Made by a program: the position numbers and the translations under genes
In this document: positions 52,342 through 61,651 of the stretch, piece after piece
Layout: each line of letters begins with the position of its first letter
How positions within the stretch are numbered: position 1 is the stretch's first letter
Assembly (NCBI RefSeq): GCF_009870785.1
Contig: NZ_WTWX01000014.1
Location: forward strand, 1-64,000
Source of the DNA: Paenibacillus sp. An7
GTDB taxonomy: Bacteria > Bacillota > Bacilli > Paenibacillales > Paenibacillaceae
Length of the DNA: 64,000 bases
Direction of reading: 5' to 3'
Notes under the pieces: model-generated
What the model was told of the DNA's origin: nothing
The model's database searches: none
Seen by the model: only the letters and a program-made list of their open reading frames with translations

Positions 52342-52415
52342 GTGACTAAGTCCTCCTTTTTGTTAGAAGTATGGACAGATTCATGGATAAGCATACTAAT
52401 TGGCTTCACTAAGGG

Positions 52416-53237
52416 CTATTCAATCCATTTCTCATAGAGTTTCGTATACTCTCCACTTTCTTTCAATTCCTTTAACATTTCATTCACGATATCCACCATC
52501 TTTTGATCACCTTTATGAACGGCTATGCTGTAAGACTCGTTTGTAAAAAGCCCGCCAACCATTTCATAATTAGCATCCTCGCGCATCATCCCAAGCAGAA
52601 TAGAATTATCTGCTGTGAGTACATCTCCTTCTTCAGACTGGAGAGCAGTAAATGCTTGTTGATAGTCATCATATTCGGTAACTTTTGCTTCAGGGGCCTT
52701 ATCCTTTATGCTCTTCACGGAAGTAGAGCCCTTGACAGCGATCACCGTAGTATCGGAGGACAAAGATTCTAACCCCGTAATCGGACTGCCCTTTGGTACA
52801 AGGAGAGATTGACCAGCATAGAAGTAAACATCGCTAAAATCGACTTCCTTCTTACGATCTTCTGTAACCGACATTGCCGCAATGATGACATCAATTTGTT
52901 CGTCCTTTAACAGGGGGATTTGAGTGCTGGAAGTAACCTCTTTTAATTCTACTTTTGTTTCATCCCCTAGAATCTTTTTGGCTAATATTCTCGCCATGTC
53001 GATATCGAGACCTTCTACCTTACCCGACTTAGAATCTTTTAGTCCGAACAGGCGTGTATCGAATCGAACCCCGGCAATTACTTTTCCGCGTTCTTTAATG
53101 ACGGCAACGGTGTCATATACTTCTGCTGGATCAATGGTTTCATCAGATAAATCCGAGTTATTGCATCCTGAGAGAAGTATAGTAAAAGAAAGCAGGAACA
53201 TGAACAAGAATGGTGCTGTTATTTTGTTCTTTACCAT
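52416..53237 (-). CDS. Amino-acid ABC transporter substrate-binding lipoprotein (GlnH/SBP_bac_3 type)
   Basis: This 273-residue family-3 binding lipoprotein has the lipobox TILLSGC. It shows the signature KVIAGVRFDTRLFGLKD, GLDIDMARILAKKILGD, LLKDEQIDVIIAAMSVTEDRKKEVDFSDVYFYAGQSLLVPKG and C-terminal ELKESGEYTKLYEKWI. These match glutamate/glutamine/aspartate binding proteins. No permease or ATPase gene is adjacent, so it is an orphan that must use a transporter encoded elsewhere. Confidence 0.9.
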   Translation of the reverse strand: MVKNKITAPFLFMFLLSFTILLSGCNNSDLSDETIDPAEVYDTVAVIKERGKVIAGVRFDTRLFGLKDSKSGKVEGLDIDMARILAKKILGDETKVELKEVTSSTQIPLLKDEQIDVIIAAMSVTEDRKKEVDFSDVYFYAGQSLLVPKGSPITGLESLSSDTTVIAVKGSTSVKSIKDKAPEAKVTEYDDYQQAFTALQSEEGDVLTADNSILLGMMREDANYEMVGGLFTNESYSIAVHKGDQKMVDIVNEMLKELKESGEYTKLYEKWIE

Positions 53238-53528
53238 GATATTCAGCTCCTTATGATTATGCTTCGTAAATAAGCCGGCTCAGGAACCAGCGAAATCATT
53301 TTTTTGTTTGAAAAGGTACTGAACCAAATAGGGATTATATAGTAAATATAACTAAGATCATACAATACCTTTTGGGATCAGAGCAATGTTTATGTCAAGT
53401 ATGATCAAACATAGTTGGGGGCTTCCTTTCATTTTATACGACCGTATCATCCGGGGTAAGTTATGAACGAATCTGAATAGGGTAATTTGTATAGAGTATA
53501 TACGTATAGCCAGAAAGAAGGGGAAGGA

Positions 53529-54293
53529 ATGATTAAGATTGTACTGGTCCGCCATGGTCAAAGTGTATGGAATTTGGAGAATCGCTTTACAGGATGGACT
53601 GATGTCGATTTATCGGAGGCTGGGCTTGAAGAGGCAAGGCAGGCAGGACTCATTTTGAAGCAAAACGGGTATGTATTTGATGAAGCCTATACATCTTATC
53701 TCAAGCGTGCGATTCGCACATTAGGGATCATTCTTCACGAAATGGATATGATGTGGATTCCTGTCTATAAGACATGGAAACTGAATGAACGGCATTATGG
53801 AGCTTTACAAGGACTTAATAAAGCAGAAACAGCCGTGAAGTATGGAGAGAAGCAGGTATTATCCTGGCGTCGATCGATTGATGTGCGTCCTCCTGAGCTT
53901 TCCCTTGATGATCCTAGATATGAAGCATCTCTTCCGCAGTACCGAGCAATGAAAGAAGGAGAATATCCACGCACCGAAAATTTACTTGATACCGAGGAGC
54001 GGGTGCTGGATTACTGGAAGGAACGGATTGCGCCTGATCTAAGCTCCGGCAAGCATATTATTATTGCAGCTCATGGAAACACACTGCGTTCTTTAATTCA
54101 GCATTTAGATCACCTAGAAGGGGATGGCCTAATCAATTTAAATATTCCAACGGGAATACCGCTGGTTTATGAACTAGATGAAAAGCTAAAGCCTATTCGT
54201 CACTACTATCTGGGTATGGAAGGACCCCTCCCAGCAGGAATCATTCCAAAACATATAAGTAAAGAAAGTACAACGAAAGGACCTCCTGCATAA
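53529..54293 (+). CDS. gpmA: 2,3-bisphosphoglycerate-dependent phosphoglycerate mutase
   Basis: This 254-residue glycolytic enzyme interconverts 3- and 2-phosphoglycerate. The phosphohistidine motif is [25 protein letters not shown], followed by [33 protein letters not shown] and the second histidine in [17 protein letters not shown]. Length is right for GpmA. The start at 53529 follows GAAGGGGAAGGA; the open frame upstream to 53487 lacks support. The alternative cofactor-independent enzyme is normal in bacilli, so a dPGM here is probably an accessory copy. Confidence 0.95.
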   Translation: MIKIVLVRHGQSVWNLENRFTGWTDVDLSEAGLEEARQAGLILKQNGYVFDEAYTSYLKRAIRTLGIILHEMDMMWIPVYKTWKLNERHYGALQGLNKAETAVKYGEKQVLSWRRSIDVRPPELSLDDPRYEASLPQYRAMKEGEYPRTENLLDTEERVLDYWKERIAPDLSSGKHIIIAAHGNTLRSLIQHLDHLEGDGLINLNIPTGIPLVYELDEKLKPIRHYYLGMEGPLPAGIIPKHISKESTTKGPPA

Positions 54294-54316
54294 TTGCATA
54301 ATTAAGAGGTCTTTTT
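54276..54316 (+). terminator. Terminator overlapping the gpmA 3' end
   Basis: AAAGGACCTC pairs with GAGGTCTTTTT; the 5' arm lies within the last codons of gpmA. Confidence 0.8.
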
Positions 54317-54416
54317 AAAAGTGGACAAGGTAGAGTGAACCATATAAAATGAAGCTTATCTTATTTTTATTCATGATGTGAATCAGGGTAGGATTATATA
54401 GAATGGAGGGACTTAC

Positions 54417-54632
54417 ATGAACCGTTATTTGTTCGAATATGAACTAATATCTACTGGATTTATAAGTGAATTCAGCTGGGTTGCCGAATCAGAAGAGAAG
54501 GCAAGAGATGCGATTCGTGATCGGATTGCTGACCTCGAATTTACGGAAATAGAAGATGTGATTGTAGGGAATCTCCTAAAAATAATGGATGCATCAGGCC
54601 ATATTGAAGAGTGCGAAAGTTGTGCTTCTTAA
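54417..54632 (+). CDS. Small acidic protein of unknown function
   Basis: This 71-residue cytoplasmic protein begins MNRYLFEYELISTGFISEFSW, has a helix EEKARDAIRDRIADLEFTEI and ends with two cysteines ECESCAS that could bind metal. GGAGGG lies 6 nt before the ATG and a terminator follows, supporting expression. No family recognised. Confidence 0.75.
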   Translation: MNRYLFEYELISTGFISEFSWVAESEEKARDAIRDRIADLEFTEIEDVIVGNLLKIMDASGHIEECESCAS

Positions 54633-54650
54633 GACTATATAACATGATTA

Positions 54651-54683
54651 AAGAGGAGGCTCTCTAGAGAGGTCTCCTCTTTT
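54651..54683 (+). terminator. Terminator of the small acidic protein gene
   Basis: AAGAGGAG / CTCCTCTT stem with inner palindromic CTCTCTAGAGAG; TTTTG follows. Confidence 0.8.
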
Positions 54684-54707
54684 GATATTTATCCTATTGA
54701 ATCTGAT

Positions 54708-55169
54708 TTATTTTTCGTTTTTTTCTTGTTCATGTTGTTCTACTATTTCATGGATTTCAGACTCTAAGGCCTCAACGGTGTCTTTAGTGAGGTTCTGCAA
54801 TGGTTGTGGGTGGAACCACTGAATCTCTCCATTATGTACCAAACCTTTGTAATCCTCACCTTGTACATGAATGCAAATTTTATGACGTTCATGCGGAGTA
54901 TCCTCAAATACAGGTGTAATTTCAATATCCTGAATGTCATGTAAAACGAGATAATGCTGCATAAAGGAATGTACAGTTGCTTCAATACGTTCTACTGTAC
55001 TTTCATCAAGTAATTGTATAGGGCTAGGGTTAAGCCACTGAATTTCTTCATTATGATAATGACCTTTGAATTCTTGTTCTTTCACCTTAAAAGTAAAGGC
55101 TAGACGCTCATGCAAACGGTTTTCGAATACTTTCTCTACCTCAAACTCTTCAATTTTATTATCAGGCAT
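54708..55169 (-). CDS. Tandem-duplicated YheE/DUF5342-like protein
   Basis: This 153-residue cytoplasmic protein is made of two similar halves: FKGHYHNEEIQWLNPSPIQLL in the first and YKGLVHNGEIQWFHPQPLQNL in the second. The repeated pattern [FY]KG-x2-HN-x-EIQW is like that of the small YheE/DUF5342 proteins of Bacillus, which have one copy. Function is unknown. GAGAGGGG precedes the ATG. It is convergent with the 54417 gene. Confidence 0.68.
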   Translation of the reverse strand: MPDNKIEEFEVEKVFENRLHERLAFTFKVKEQEFKGHYHNEEIQWLNPSPIQLLDESTVERIEATVHSFMQHYLVLHDIQDIEITPVFEDTPHERHKICIHVQGEDYKGLVHNGEIQWFHPQPLQNLTKDTVEALESEIHEIVEQHEQEKNEK

Positions 55170-55704
55170 AATAATATTCCCCTCTCAATGAAAATTCATG
55201 TAATCACATAACACCAAATGCTGATCAACGAATCGCCGCAAATCAGAAAATGTAGGAATTCACTAAGAATCAGGAATCCTATTCAACAACACGTTTGTTT
55301 CTTCATGTCTCATTTGCTTACAAATTCATATTACCTTTGCTAAATGAGAATAGAGAAAGAGCAACATTAGAATTTAATGAGAAAAGAAGGAAAGTTTTCT
55401 TAAGAATCCTTTCTTGAGCTTATTATAGGGTTCCCCTCCTTTACACGTCTAGTGAAAGCGTTGTCTTTTTAGATAAATCGTACTTTACATACATAAAACA
55501 AAATGGGAACTGAGGGCTTAAGTAGGATTATTAATTTCGTATAGAGCTGAAAGTAGCATCGTTTTATTGAGCTTTACTATTGCAGGTTTGGAATATAACG
55601 TTTGTGGTGATAAGATGAATACTAACCTTAGCATATCGTGGAATCATTTAAGTAAATAATGTCAGTAAATGAAAGTTAAGATATATATAAAGGAGTCTAG
55701 AAAT
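55170..55704. other. Divergent intergenic region with a cre-like site
   Basis: This 535-bp AT-rich gap lies between two divergent genes. TGAAAGCGTTGTCT at 55453-55466 fits the catabolite-responsive element TGWAANCGNTNWCA at 13 of 14 positions, but it is far (about 240 bp) from the nearer downstream start. No RNA gene or small ORF with a ribosome site is seen. Confidence 0.4.
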
Positions 55705-56955
55705 ATGGTTAAACAGACAAAAAAAGCAGCGACATGGTCCTTAGTCATCATGGGAGCTGGGTTTGCTGCCTCCTTGCCTTTTCATGGAAGCTTAGCTGGG
55801 AAGATCTTTATTGGGGCATTTGAAGCGGGCCTCGTGGGGGGACTGGCAGACTGGTTTGCAGTCACCGCATTATTTCGTCATCCCCTCGGTTTAAAGATCC
55901 CGCATACTGCACTGCTTCCCAAGAACCGGGACAAGATGACCGATGGCCTGGTGTCCGCTGTGGAGAATAACTTACTGAACAAGGAAAGTATCTCCGCTAA
56001 AATATCTGGGATGCCGATCAGTGAAATGATCCTTGAAATGGCAGAGAAAGAGCTGCAGTCAGAAGGAACCAAGGGTGCAATTGATATCATCGCTAAACGG
56101 ATTGTAGCTACACTTCCTCTTGAACGTATTGCTCCACTCGTAGCAAATGAAATGAAACGTCAGATTGGTGAAATCGACGTATCCTCATTGCTAGCCAAAG
56201 CAGAACAGCAGATTACCAGCAAGGGTTATGATAAAATCGCACTTGATTACGGACTGGACCAAGCTGAGGCATGGCTTACAAAACCGGAAGCATTATATAC
56301 ACTTGGTGAAATCGGTATGAAGGCTCTGAACTCTGTGCAAGTGAACGGGCTTATGCAATTTGCCATGAATGCACTTATGGGGTATCTCAATGAAGAGCGC
56401 CTTGGCGGAATACTGCAACGTTTCTTATACGAACAGGTTCATGATCTGAAATATGAGGGACACCCGAATCGTCATCAAGTATTAGCCGGTATACGAGGCC
56501 AGCTGATCAGACTGGCACACTCAGATAAAGTAATCGCTGGACTAAGTGATTGGAAAGACTCGCTTCTTGAAAATTGGGATGCGGAGATGACCGTGTTACA
56601 TAAAATGCAGGAGCTGCGCGATCGGGCACTTGTATATATGGAAGATGGAAAATATGTATCCGAGCACGTTCTGCCTATCATTGAATCCCTTATTTCCGAA
56701 GTGAAGGCTAACGATGAATTGATACAGCGTATTAATGAGAAAATCGTAAACAGCGTCACACATCTTGTAGAACGCAATCATTCCAAGATCGGAACATTGG
56801 TAAGAGAAAATGTTGATCGAATGGATAATGAAACGCTGATTGAAATGATTGAAGATAAAGTGGGTCAGGACTTGCAGTGGATTCGAATAAACGGGGCAGT
56901 TACTGGATTCTTGATTGGTGTTGTACTTACCGTTCTTCAAATCCTTCTAGTATAA
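55705..56955 (+). CDS. DUF445-family membrane protein
   Basis: This 416-residue protein has an N-terminal hydrophobic region (WSLVIMGAGFAASLPF; GKIFIGAFEAGLVGGLADWFAVTALFRHPLGLKIPHTALLP, the DUF445 hallmark). A long helical cytoplasmic middle follows, and a C-terminal membrane span (GAVTGFLIGVVLTVLQILLV). Function is unknown. The start at 55705 has AAAGGAG about 9 nt upstream. It is followed by a TIGR02328-type gene after 17 bp, probably one operon. Confidence 0.9.
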   Translation: MVKQTKKAATWSLVIMGAGFAASLPFHGSLAGKIFIGAFEAGLVGGLADWFAVTALFRHPLGLKIPHTALLPKNRDKMTDGLVSAVENNLLNKESISAKISGMPISEMILEMAEKELQSEGTKGAIDIIAKRIVATLPLERIAPLVANEMKRQIGEIDVSSLLAKAEQQITSKGYDKIALDYGLDQAEAWLTKPEALYTLGEIGMKALNSVQVNGLMQFAMNALMGYLNEERLGGILQRFLYEQVHDLKYEGHPNRHQVLAGIRGQLIRLAHSDKVIAGLSDWKDSLLENWDAEMTVLHKMQELRDRALVYMEDGKYVSEHVLPIIESLISEVKANDELIQRINEKIVNSVTHLVERNHSKIGTLVRENVDRMDNETLIEMIEDKVGQDLQWIRINGAVTGFLIGVVLTVLQILLV

Positions 56956-56972
56956 AGGAAGGGGTCCATATT

Positions 56973-57371
56973 ATGCGACTATGGCATGAAGACTTGATTA
57001 GTAAACTCCCCAGAGCTCAGCTGCTCGGTCAGCATCGTGAGTGCTGTGCTCTCCGCGGAAAGGGCTGGGGGAAGAAGCATGCTACCGTAAATTATGTATT
57101 TGAATATCATCCCATGAAATTAGTTAGATACCATCTGCTTATCATTGAAGAAATGAAAAACCGAGGGTACAACGTCGATATACTATGGGAAGACCCGTTG
57201 TATCGCGGAAAGCAGAGCGAGCGATGGGAAGAGGAGTATATTGCTTCACTGAATGAGTATGGTCGTTACGAAGAACATAATGATGACTATATGGAAGAAT
57301 GTACGCAAAATCTGGCTTCAAAAGGAATTTATATTATGATAGCGGAGAAGGATCAAGGATCCGCTATATAG
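56973..57371 (+). CDS. TIGR02328-family protein (pyrimidine-dimer glycosylase-like)
   Basis: This 132-residue protein starts MRLWHEDLISKLPRAQLLGQ and continues HRECCALRGKGWGKKHATVNYVF, the conserved block of a family related in annotation to pyrimidine-dimer DNA glycosylases. The N-terminal MRLWHxxL and arginine/histidine positions resemble T4 endonuclease V. A DNA-repair role is inferred. AAGGAAGGGG lies 8 nt before the ATG. The last third is acidic (EEHNDDYMEECTQ). Confidence 0.8.
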   Translation: MRLWHEDLISKLPRAQLLGQHRECCALRGKGWGKKHATVNYVFEYHPMKLVRYHLLIIEEMKNRGYNVDILWEDPLYRGKQSERWEEEYIASLNEYGRYEEHNDDYMEECTQNLASKGIYIMIAEKDQGSAI

Positions 57372-57379
57372 ATAACATA

Positions 57380-57421
57380 AAGAAAGCAGATCTCAACGAA
57401 TGAATGAGGTCTGCTTTCTTA
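57380..57421 (+). terminator. Terminator of the DUF445 operon
   Basis: AAGAAAGCAGATCTC / GAGGTCTGCTTTCTT stem followed by ATTGTGTTTTTT; it faces a convergent two-component operon. Confidence 0.82.
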
Positions 57422-57438
57422 TTGTGTTTTTTGAAGGT

Positions 57439-58095
57439 TTACCTGGGGAAATCTCGCTCCACCAGTCCTTGTTCAATGGCATAACGGGTAAGCTGGACCC
57501 GATTTTCTAGCTGTAATTTTTGTAAAATGTTTTTCAAATGGTTTTTAACGGTTTGATCGGATATCCCAAGCGCATCTGCTATCTCTCGGTTTGTTTTTCC
57601 AGAGGCAACCCAGTTCAAAATTTCTCTTTCCCTATTTGTAAGAGGGGGACGGTTATCATCGGTTTTCATCGTTTTGGGGAACTCCTGCAGAATTTGATAC
57701 GCAAGCTCCTGACTGAGAGGGGCTTCATCGCATACAGTGGCTCTCAGGTATTCCAGCCAGGTTGAGGAAGAGAGATTCTTAAATAGGTAGCCTTGAGCGC
57801 CTTGTTTAAGTGCTTCGAACAGATGGGTCACATCATCCGATACGGTTACCATCACGATGATGACATAGGGGTAGCGCTGCTTGATCAGCCTCGTTGCCTC
57901 CAGCCCATCCATACCGGGCATTCTGATATCCATTAGAATGAGGTCAGGCATCCATTCCTCCGTAAGCCGGAGTGCTTCTTCCCCGCTGGTAGCCTTCCCT
58001 ACAATCTCAAATGAGGGGTCCTCAGATAAAATAGCCTCGATGGCTGCCCGTGCATGAGCAGAGTCATCGACGATGAGTACTCGTGTATTGTTCAT
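57439..58095 (-). CDS. NarL/FixJ-family response regulator
   Basis: This 218-residue regulator has its receiver at residues 1-120 (LIVDDSAHARAAIEAIL; phospho-acceptor in DLILMDIRMPGMDGL) and a LuxR helix-turn-helix at about 150-210 (LTNREREILNWVASGKTNREIADALGISDQTVKNHLKNILQKL). It overlaps the kinase stop by ATGA, so the two are made together. Target genes are unknown. Confidence 0.92.
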   Translation of the reverse strand: MNNTRVLIVDDSAHARAAIEAILSEDPSFEIVGKATSGEEALRLTEEWMPDLILMDIRMPGMDGLEATRLIKQRYPYVIIVMVTVSDDVTHLFEALKQGAQGYLFKNLSSSTWLEYLRATVCDEAPLSQELAYQILQEFPKTMKTDDNRPPLTNREREILNWVASGKTNREIADALGISDQTVKNHLKNILQKLQLENRVQLTRYAIEQGLVERDFPR

Positions 58096-58934
58096 GAATC
58101 AGGTCCTCCTTTCATTATGGTCATACACGTCCCGCCATGTTCTTGGTTATAAAAAGCAAAATCCCAGCCCATTTCAGCGGCCCGATCTCTCGTAATCCGC
58201 AGACCATATCGGTCCGGTCGATCCCAAGGATCACCTTTATACCCTAAGCCATCATCCATAATGGATACGGTCCACGATGCTTTATTCCCTTGACCTGTTA
58301 TTTGAATAGAACCAGCATTGGCATGTTTTCGGACATTAAGAACGGCTTCTCTAATACAAGCGATCAGTTCAATTTGTTCTTTCGTGGTCAGGTCCTCATC
58401 TGGTATATTCCAGCTGATTTTCGATTCCAGACGACTGGTGTATATCAAATCCTCAATCTGTCTAAGCATCTGCTGCGGGTCTGCTGGAAGATCACTGGGG
58501 CTTTCCGGAATCTTGAGCTGAGCAATCGCCTGTCGCACATAATGATGAATCTCATGCACTGTTTTTCTTGCATCTCGCAGTTCACCTTGATGAGCTGAAC
58601 CAGACAAGTTGCGATCCGCTTTATCCATTTGTACCGATAATAAAAATAAAGATTGAGCAATCCCATCATGCAATTCCCTTGCCATTTGTTCTCTAGCCTC
58701 AAGAGCAGACTTTGCAGCTTTTTCTTTCTCTAACTCAGCCTGAGCACGTTCCATAACCTGAAATAACTTATTTAACAGGGTTACGCTGACAAGATAAATA
58801 ATGACAGGTGTCAGCCAGTTTCCAGCTTCCATTGAAAGATAGGGCATAAGAAACTGATGCCGTATGTATTCCCATAGACCGACTGTAATCGTCGGAATGA
58901 TAAGAATCATCCATTTGATATGTTTATAGCTCAT
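58092..58934 (-). CDS. NarL-partner sensor histidine kinase with two membrane spans
   Basis: This is a kinase of about 280 residues with two N-terminal spans (KWMILIIPTITVGLWEYI; WLTPVIIYLVSVTLLNKLF) and almost no external loop. HisKA_3 has its histidine in AREQMARELHDGIAQSLFLLSVQMDK, and the HATPase has IREAVLNVRKHAN, SIMDDGLGYKGD and GLRITRDRAAEMG. It likely senses a membrane or cell-envelope state. The ATG at 58934 has AAGGAG about 11 nt upstream; the frame is open to 58946. Confidence 0.9.
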   Translation of the reverse strand: MSYKHIKWMILIIPTITVGLWEYIRHQFLMPYLSMEAGNWLTPVIIYLVSVTLLNKLFQVMERAQAELEKEKAAKSALEAREQMARELHDGIAQSLFLLSVQMDKADRNLSGSAHQGELRDARKTVHEIHHYVRQAIAQLKIPESPSDLPADPQQMLRQIEDLIYTSRLESKISWNIPDEDLTTKEQIELIACIREAVLNVRKHANAGSIQITGQGNKASWTVSIMDDGLGYKGDPWDRPDRYGLRITRDRAAEMGWDFAFYNQEHGGTCMTIMKGGPDS

Positions 58935-59300
58935 GAGCAGCAACACTCCTTATCACAGGGGAGAATCAAGATAAATACCCTGCTTTTTTTATTATACCTC
59001 CTAACCTGAAGCAAAGGGATTCGTTTCAGTCCTAAGCGAAGGGGTAAATAGAAACATGGTACGTGATTCTAAGTATATGGAAGGATGTGTATGAAAAAAA
59101 GGCGGTAGGGAAGAGTCATCCTTGCTCACTTCCTGTTATGCTGTATTCTAACGCAGAATGAAATTTTCCTTTGTACCCTGTCCTTCTGTATACTTATGGT
59201 AATATCAAAGTTGCTAATAACGAGGTACTTTTTTCTTCTCATCTTAGCAGCTAGGAGCGTCACTAAATTAGAGTGAATTAAAAGGAGTGTATGTAGAGAC
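58935..59300. other. Divergent intergenic region
   Basis: Gap between the minus-strand kinase and a short plus-strand gene. I see no hairpin terminator, riboswitch or further gene; promoters for both sides should lie here. Confidence 0.35.
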
Positions 59301-59471
59301 ATGAGTTTAGCCGTGTTGGAACGTCGCAGTGAACTACTGAAGAAAAATATTGAGCAATTGCTAATTCGGGAAAATCAAAAGGGCATTACAAGACAGCAAA
59401 GCATGTTTTTACAACAAATGATTAAAGAACTCCATCAAACTTCACATGAGTTGAACACAGAAAGACGCTAA
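59301..59471 (+). CDS. 56-residue basic helical protein
   Basis: Frame from ATG at 59301 to TAA at 59471, with AAAGGAG about 13 nt upstream and a strong hairpin after it. The product begins MSLAVLERRSELLKKNIEQL and is a charged, glutamine-rich helix ending HELNTERR. It could be a small regulator or coiled-coil adaptor; it does not match the Spo0E SQELD motif. Confidence 0.6.
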   Translation: MSLAVLERRSELLKKNIEQLLIRENQKGITRQQSMFLQQMIKELHQTSHELNTERR

Positions 59472-59490
59472 ATAATTATTAATACAAAAG

Positions 59491-59543
59491 GAACCCGGAT
59501 TCATCTACTTCTGGCGATTGCAGAAGCTGATGGATCCGGGTTC
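59491..59543. terminator. Bidirectional terminator
   Basis: GAACCCGGAT...ATCCGGGTTC outer stem with AGAAG/CTTCT inside. It ends the short plus-strand gene and the minus-strand GGDEF/HD-GYP gene. Confidence 0.82.
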
Positions 59544-59551
59544 TATTCTTG

Positions 59552-61414
59552 TTATACCATATAAGGAGCAGTCTCTTCCTGCAAAGTCAGATCGTTTTTT
59601 GGTGACCGGGCAAGGATGTAGGCAATAAAGATCTCAACTAGCTCTGGATCAAACTGAGTTCCCGCACAAGCTCGAAGCTCAATAATCCCTTCTTGCAGCG
59701 TTTTTGTTTTCTGGTAAGGCCGTTCGGTAGTCATGGCATCAAAAGAATCGAGAACGGTGAGCATCCGGCATAGTTTAGGGATTTCTTTCCCTTTCAGTCC
59801 ATGCGGATAACCTTTACCATCAAATCGTTCGTGATGAAGCTCGATATAAGGGATTAGATCTCTAAAACGCGGATCGGTAAGCGCGATTTTCTTTCCCCAG
59901 GTAACATGTTGTTTAATAGTCTCCCACTCATCAGGAGTAAGTTTTCCTTCTTTATTTAAAACGCCCCACGGAATCTCAAGTTTTCCGATGTCATGAATGA
60001 GTGCGCCAAGAACAAATTCTCTTTTTTCTTCTTTGTCTAAGGATAGAATACTGCTCATATCTAAGGCATATTTGTATACTCTTTTTGAGTGCTTAAATGT
60101 ATCTATATCTTTGTACATAAATAAGTTGAGTTGTTGCTCAATGTAATTCACTTCATGAGACAAATCTAGTTCGTCTTCCATAGTTAAGTCACAGCCATAA
60201 GTATGTACAGTGTTTTTTCCTTGTTTCTTAGCGTAGTACAGTGCTTTATCGGCGTGGTCCACAAGCTGTGATTTATCATATAGATCGATACTGTACTGAG
60301 CAATTCCAGCAGAAAAAGACAAGCATTTATGTGGAAAAACTTCTACACCATCAAAAGGAGTATCGTTTAGTTTTTTTCTCAACTTATCAACAAAATGACG
60401 AGCCTTTTCGTAGTCATATCCCGGCATAAGAAGAGTGAACTCTTCACCGCCATAACGGGAAGCCACAATAGAGGTCTCTTTTGTTTCTTCTTTCAACATA
60501 GAACCGAGGAAACTGATAAGCAGGTCACCTTTTAAATGGCCGAAGCTGTCATTGTATTTTTTAAAATCATCAATATCAATCATGGCTAATGAAAGAGGCC
60601 TGTCATTAACTTTAGCTTCTATTATGTGATAATCAAGCGAACTTTCAAAAAAACTATGATTATAGAGTGCGGTCCGCTGATCAATATTAGAACGATTCAG
60701 TATCTGATGATACATAGAGAATAACTGACGGAAAGCATGTGATAACATAATGGCAAGGCTCAGAAAAAGAATGAGACCAAGCGTTCCGTTATTAACGATC
60801 AAGACACATAATACAAGAGAGAGAATTAACATACATAGGTATACAAGGATAGTGTCCTTAACGAATCCCTTTAACGTATTAGCTAAATCTTTACGGTATA
60901 AAAGATAGTAATAAATAAACAGACCGATTGTGTTTATCCCAAAGTAACTAGTAAGGGCTAATATGTAAGAAGCTAAATTATGATCGTTTACAGGTCCTAA
61001 TGTACCATTAAAAGCAAGAAAAACTTGAAATGAAATAGTGATCATTATTGAGTATAAAGAGAAATTAGTTAGTTTCTTCCACCAAGGAACACTACGTTTA
61101 TAGGCAAAGTAGGATAAAGAACAGAGTAACAGCACGGCAAGTGTAAATTGACTTCCGTAAATAAACATACACGCGAGATAGATGGAAGAATCAAAGGAAA
61201 TTACATTTCCTTCAGGTGGAAGTCGGAATGTTAGACTATTGAGAATTAGGGCTGCCCCTAGCATTACATAAAGTTTCACCCATTCTTCACTGCTATAGTT
61301 AATAAAAGAGAAGCCGTTAGTCCATACAAAGGTTACTATTCCGGTTAGGCATAAGAAAGCAATATACCAGTGGCTAATATCTAGTTCTTTTATTTTCATA
61401 AAATTTTTTGCCAT
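59552..61414 (-). CDS. Membrane GGDEF + HD-GYP cyclic-di-GMP enzyme
   Basis: This 620-residue protein has about seven to eight N-terminal spans (to about residue 240). A GGDEF domain follows (IDQRTALYNHSFFESSLDYHI; active-site ASRYGGEEF; no RxxD inhibitory site evident just upstream), then an HD-GYP domain (GALIHDIGKLEIPWGVLNK; HHERFDGKGYP; DSFDAMTTERPYQK). GGDEF makes and HD-GYP breaks cyclic di-GMP, so the protein may switch activity. The start at 61414 has GGAG 11 nt upstream; the frame is open to 61444 without a site. A palindrome lies in its promoter region, and its own terminator separates it from the upstream DUF5317/peptide transcript. Confidence 0.9.
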   Translation of the reverse strand: MAKNFMKIKELDISHWYIAFLCLTGIVTFVWTNGFSFINYSSEEWVKLYVMLGAALILNSLTFRLPPEGNVISFDSSIYLACMFIYGSQFTLAVLLLCSLSYFAYKRSVPWWKKLTNFSLYSIMITISFQVFLAFNGTLGPVNDHNLASYILALTSYFGINTIGLFIYYYLLYRKDLANTLKGFVKDTILVYLCMLILSLVLCVLIVNNGTLGLILFLSLAIMLSHAFRQLFSMYHQILNRSNIDQRTALYNHSFFESSLDYHIIEAKVNDRPLSLAMIDIDDFKKYNDSFGHLKGDLLISFLGSMLKEETKETSIVASRYGGEEFTLLMPGYDYEKARHFVDKLRKKLNDTPFDGVEVFPHKCLSFSAGIAQYSIDLYDKSQLVDHADKALYYAKKQGKNTVHTYGCDLTMEDELDLSHEVNYIEQQLNLFMYKDIDTFKHSKRVYKYALDMSSILSLDKEEKREFVLGALIHDIGKLEIPWGVLNKEGKLTPDEWETIKQHVTWGKKIALTDPRFRDLIPYIELHHERFDGKGYPHGLKGKEIPKLCRMLTVLDSFDAMTTERPYQKTKTLQEGIIELRACAGTQFDPELVEIFIAYILARSPKNDLTLQEETAPYMV

Positions 61415-61460
61415 GAACCTACAGTCTCCTATTAATTGCGTCATCTATTCATATTTTATC

Positions 61461-61473
61461 ATGACATTGTCAT
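61461..61473. promoter_or_regulatory. Possible operator in the GGDEF/HD-GYP promoter
   Basis: ATGACA-t-TGTCAT is a perfect 6-1-6 palindrome. On the minus strand it is directly followed by GATAAAAT, a plausible -10, so a repressor could sit over the promoter. The regulator is unknown. Confidence 0.4.
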
Positions 61474-61490
61474 TATTTGATAGATAAAGA

Positions 61491-61518
61491 AAAAAACAGG
61501 CTTGATGGCCTGTTTTTT
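61491..61518. terminator. Bidirectional terminator after the small peptide gene
   Basis: AAAAACAGGC / GCCTGTTTTTT stem; the minus strand reads into TTTTTTTCTTT. It ends the DUF5317-peptide transcript. Confidence 0.88.
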
Positions 61519-61537
61519 CATAAGATTGTCATGTGGT

Positions 61538-61630
61538 TTAGCCTAATGCAAAACCAGAAGTAAGTGCAACAACAACAGAAGCTACGATAACTGCATTCAT
61601 GATGATGCGAGCAATGTTAGTTTTTTTCAT
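61538..61630 (-). CDS. 30-residue hydrophobic peptide (pheromone- or membrane-peptide-like)
   Basis: The gene is supported by a perfect AAGGAGG 8 nt before ATG at 61630, only 21 bp after the DUF5317 stop, and by a terminator right after its TAA. The product has a basic start (MKKTNIAR), a hydrophobic core rich in Val and Ala (NAVIVASVVVALTS) and ends GFALG. This looks like a signal-type leader whose C-terminal end could be released outside, or a tiny membrane protein. No family recognised. Confidence 0.72.
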   Translation of the reverse strand: MKKTNIARIIMNAVIVASVVVALTSGFALG

Positions 61631-61651
61631 AGTATGTATCCTCCTTAAAAG

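Noticed and set aside
55453..55466. Functional cre site
   Set aside because: It fits the consensus at 13 of 14 positions but lies far from any start codon, with no promoter located around it; kept only as a note.
59301..59471. FbpA- or Spo0E-like small protein
   Set aside because: Neither the basic FbpA pattern nor the SQELD motif of Spo0E is present.
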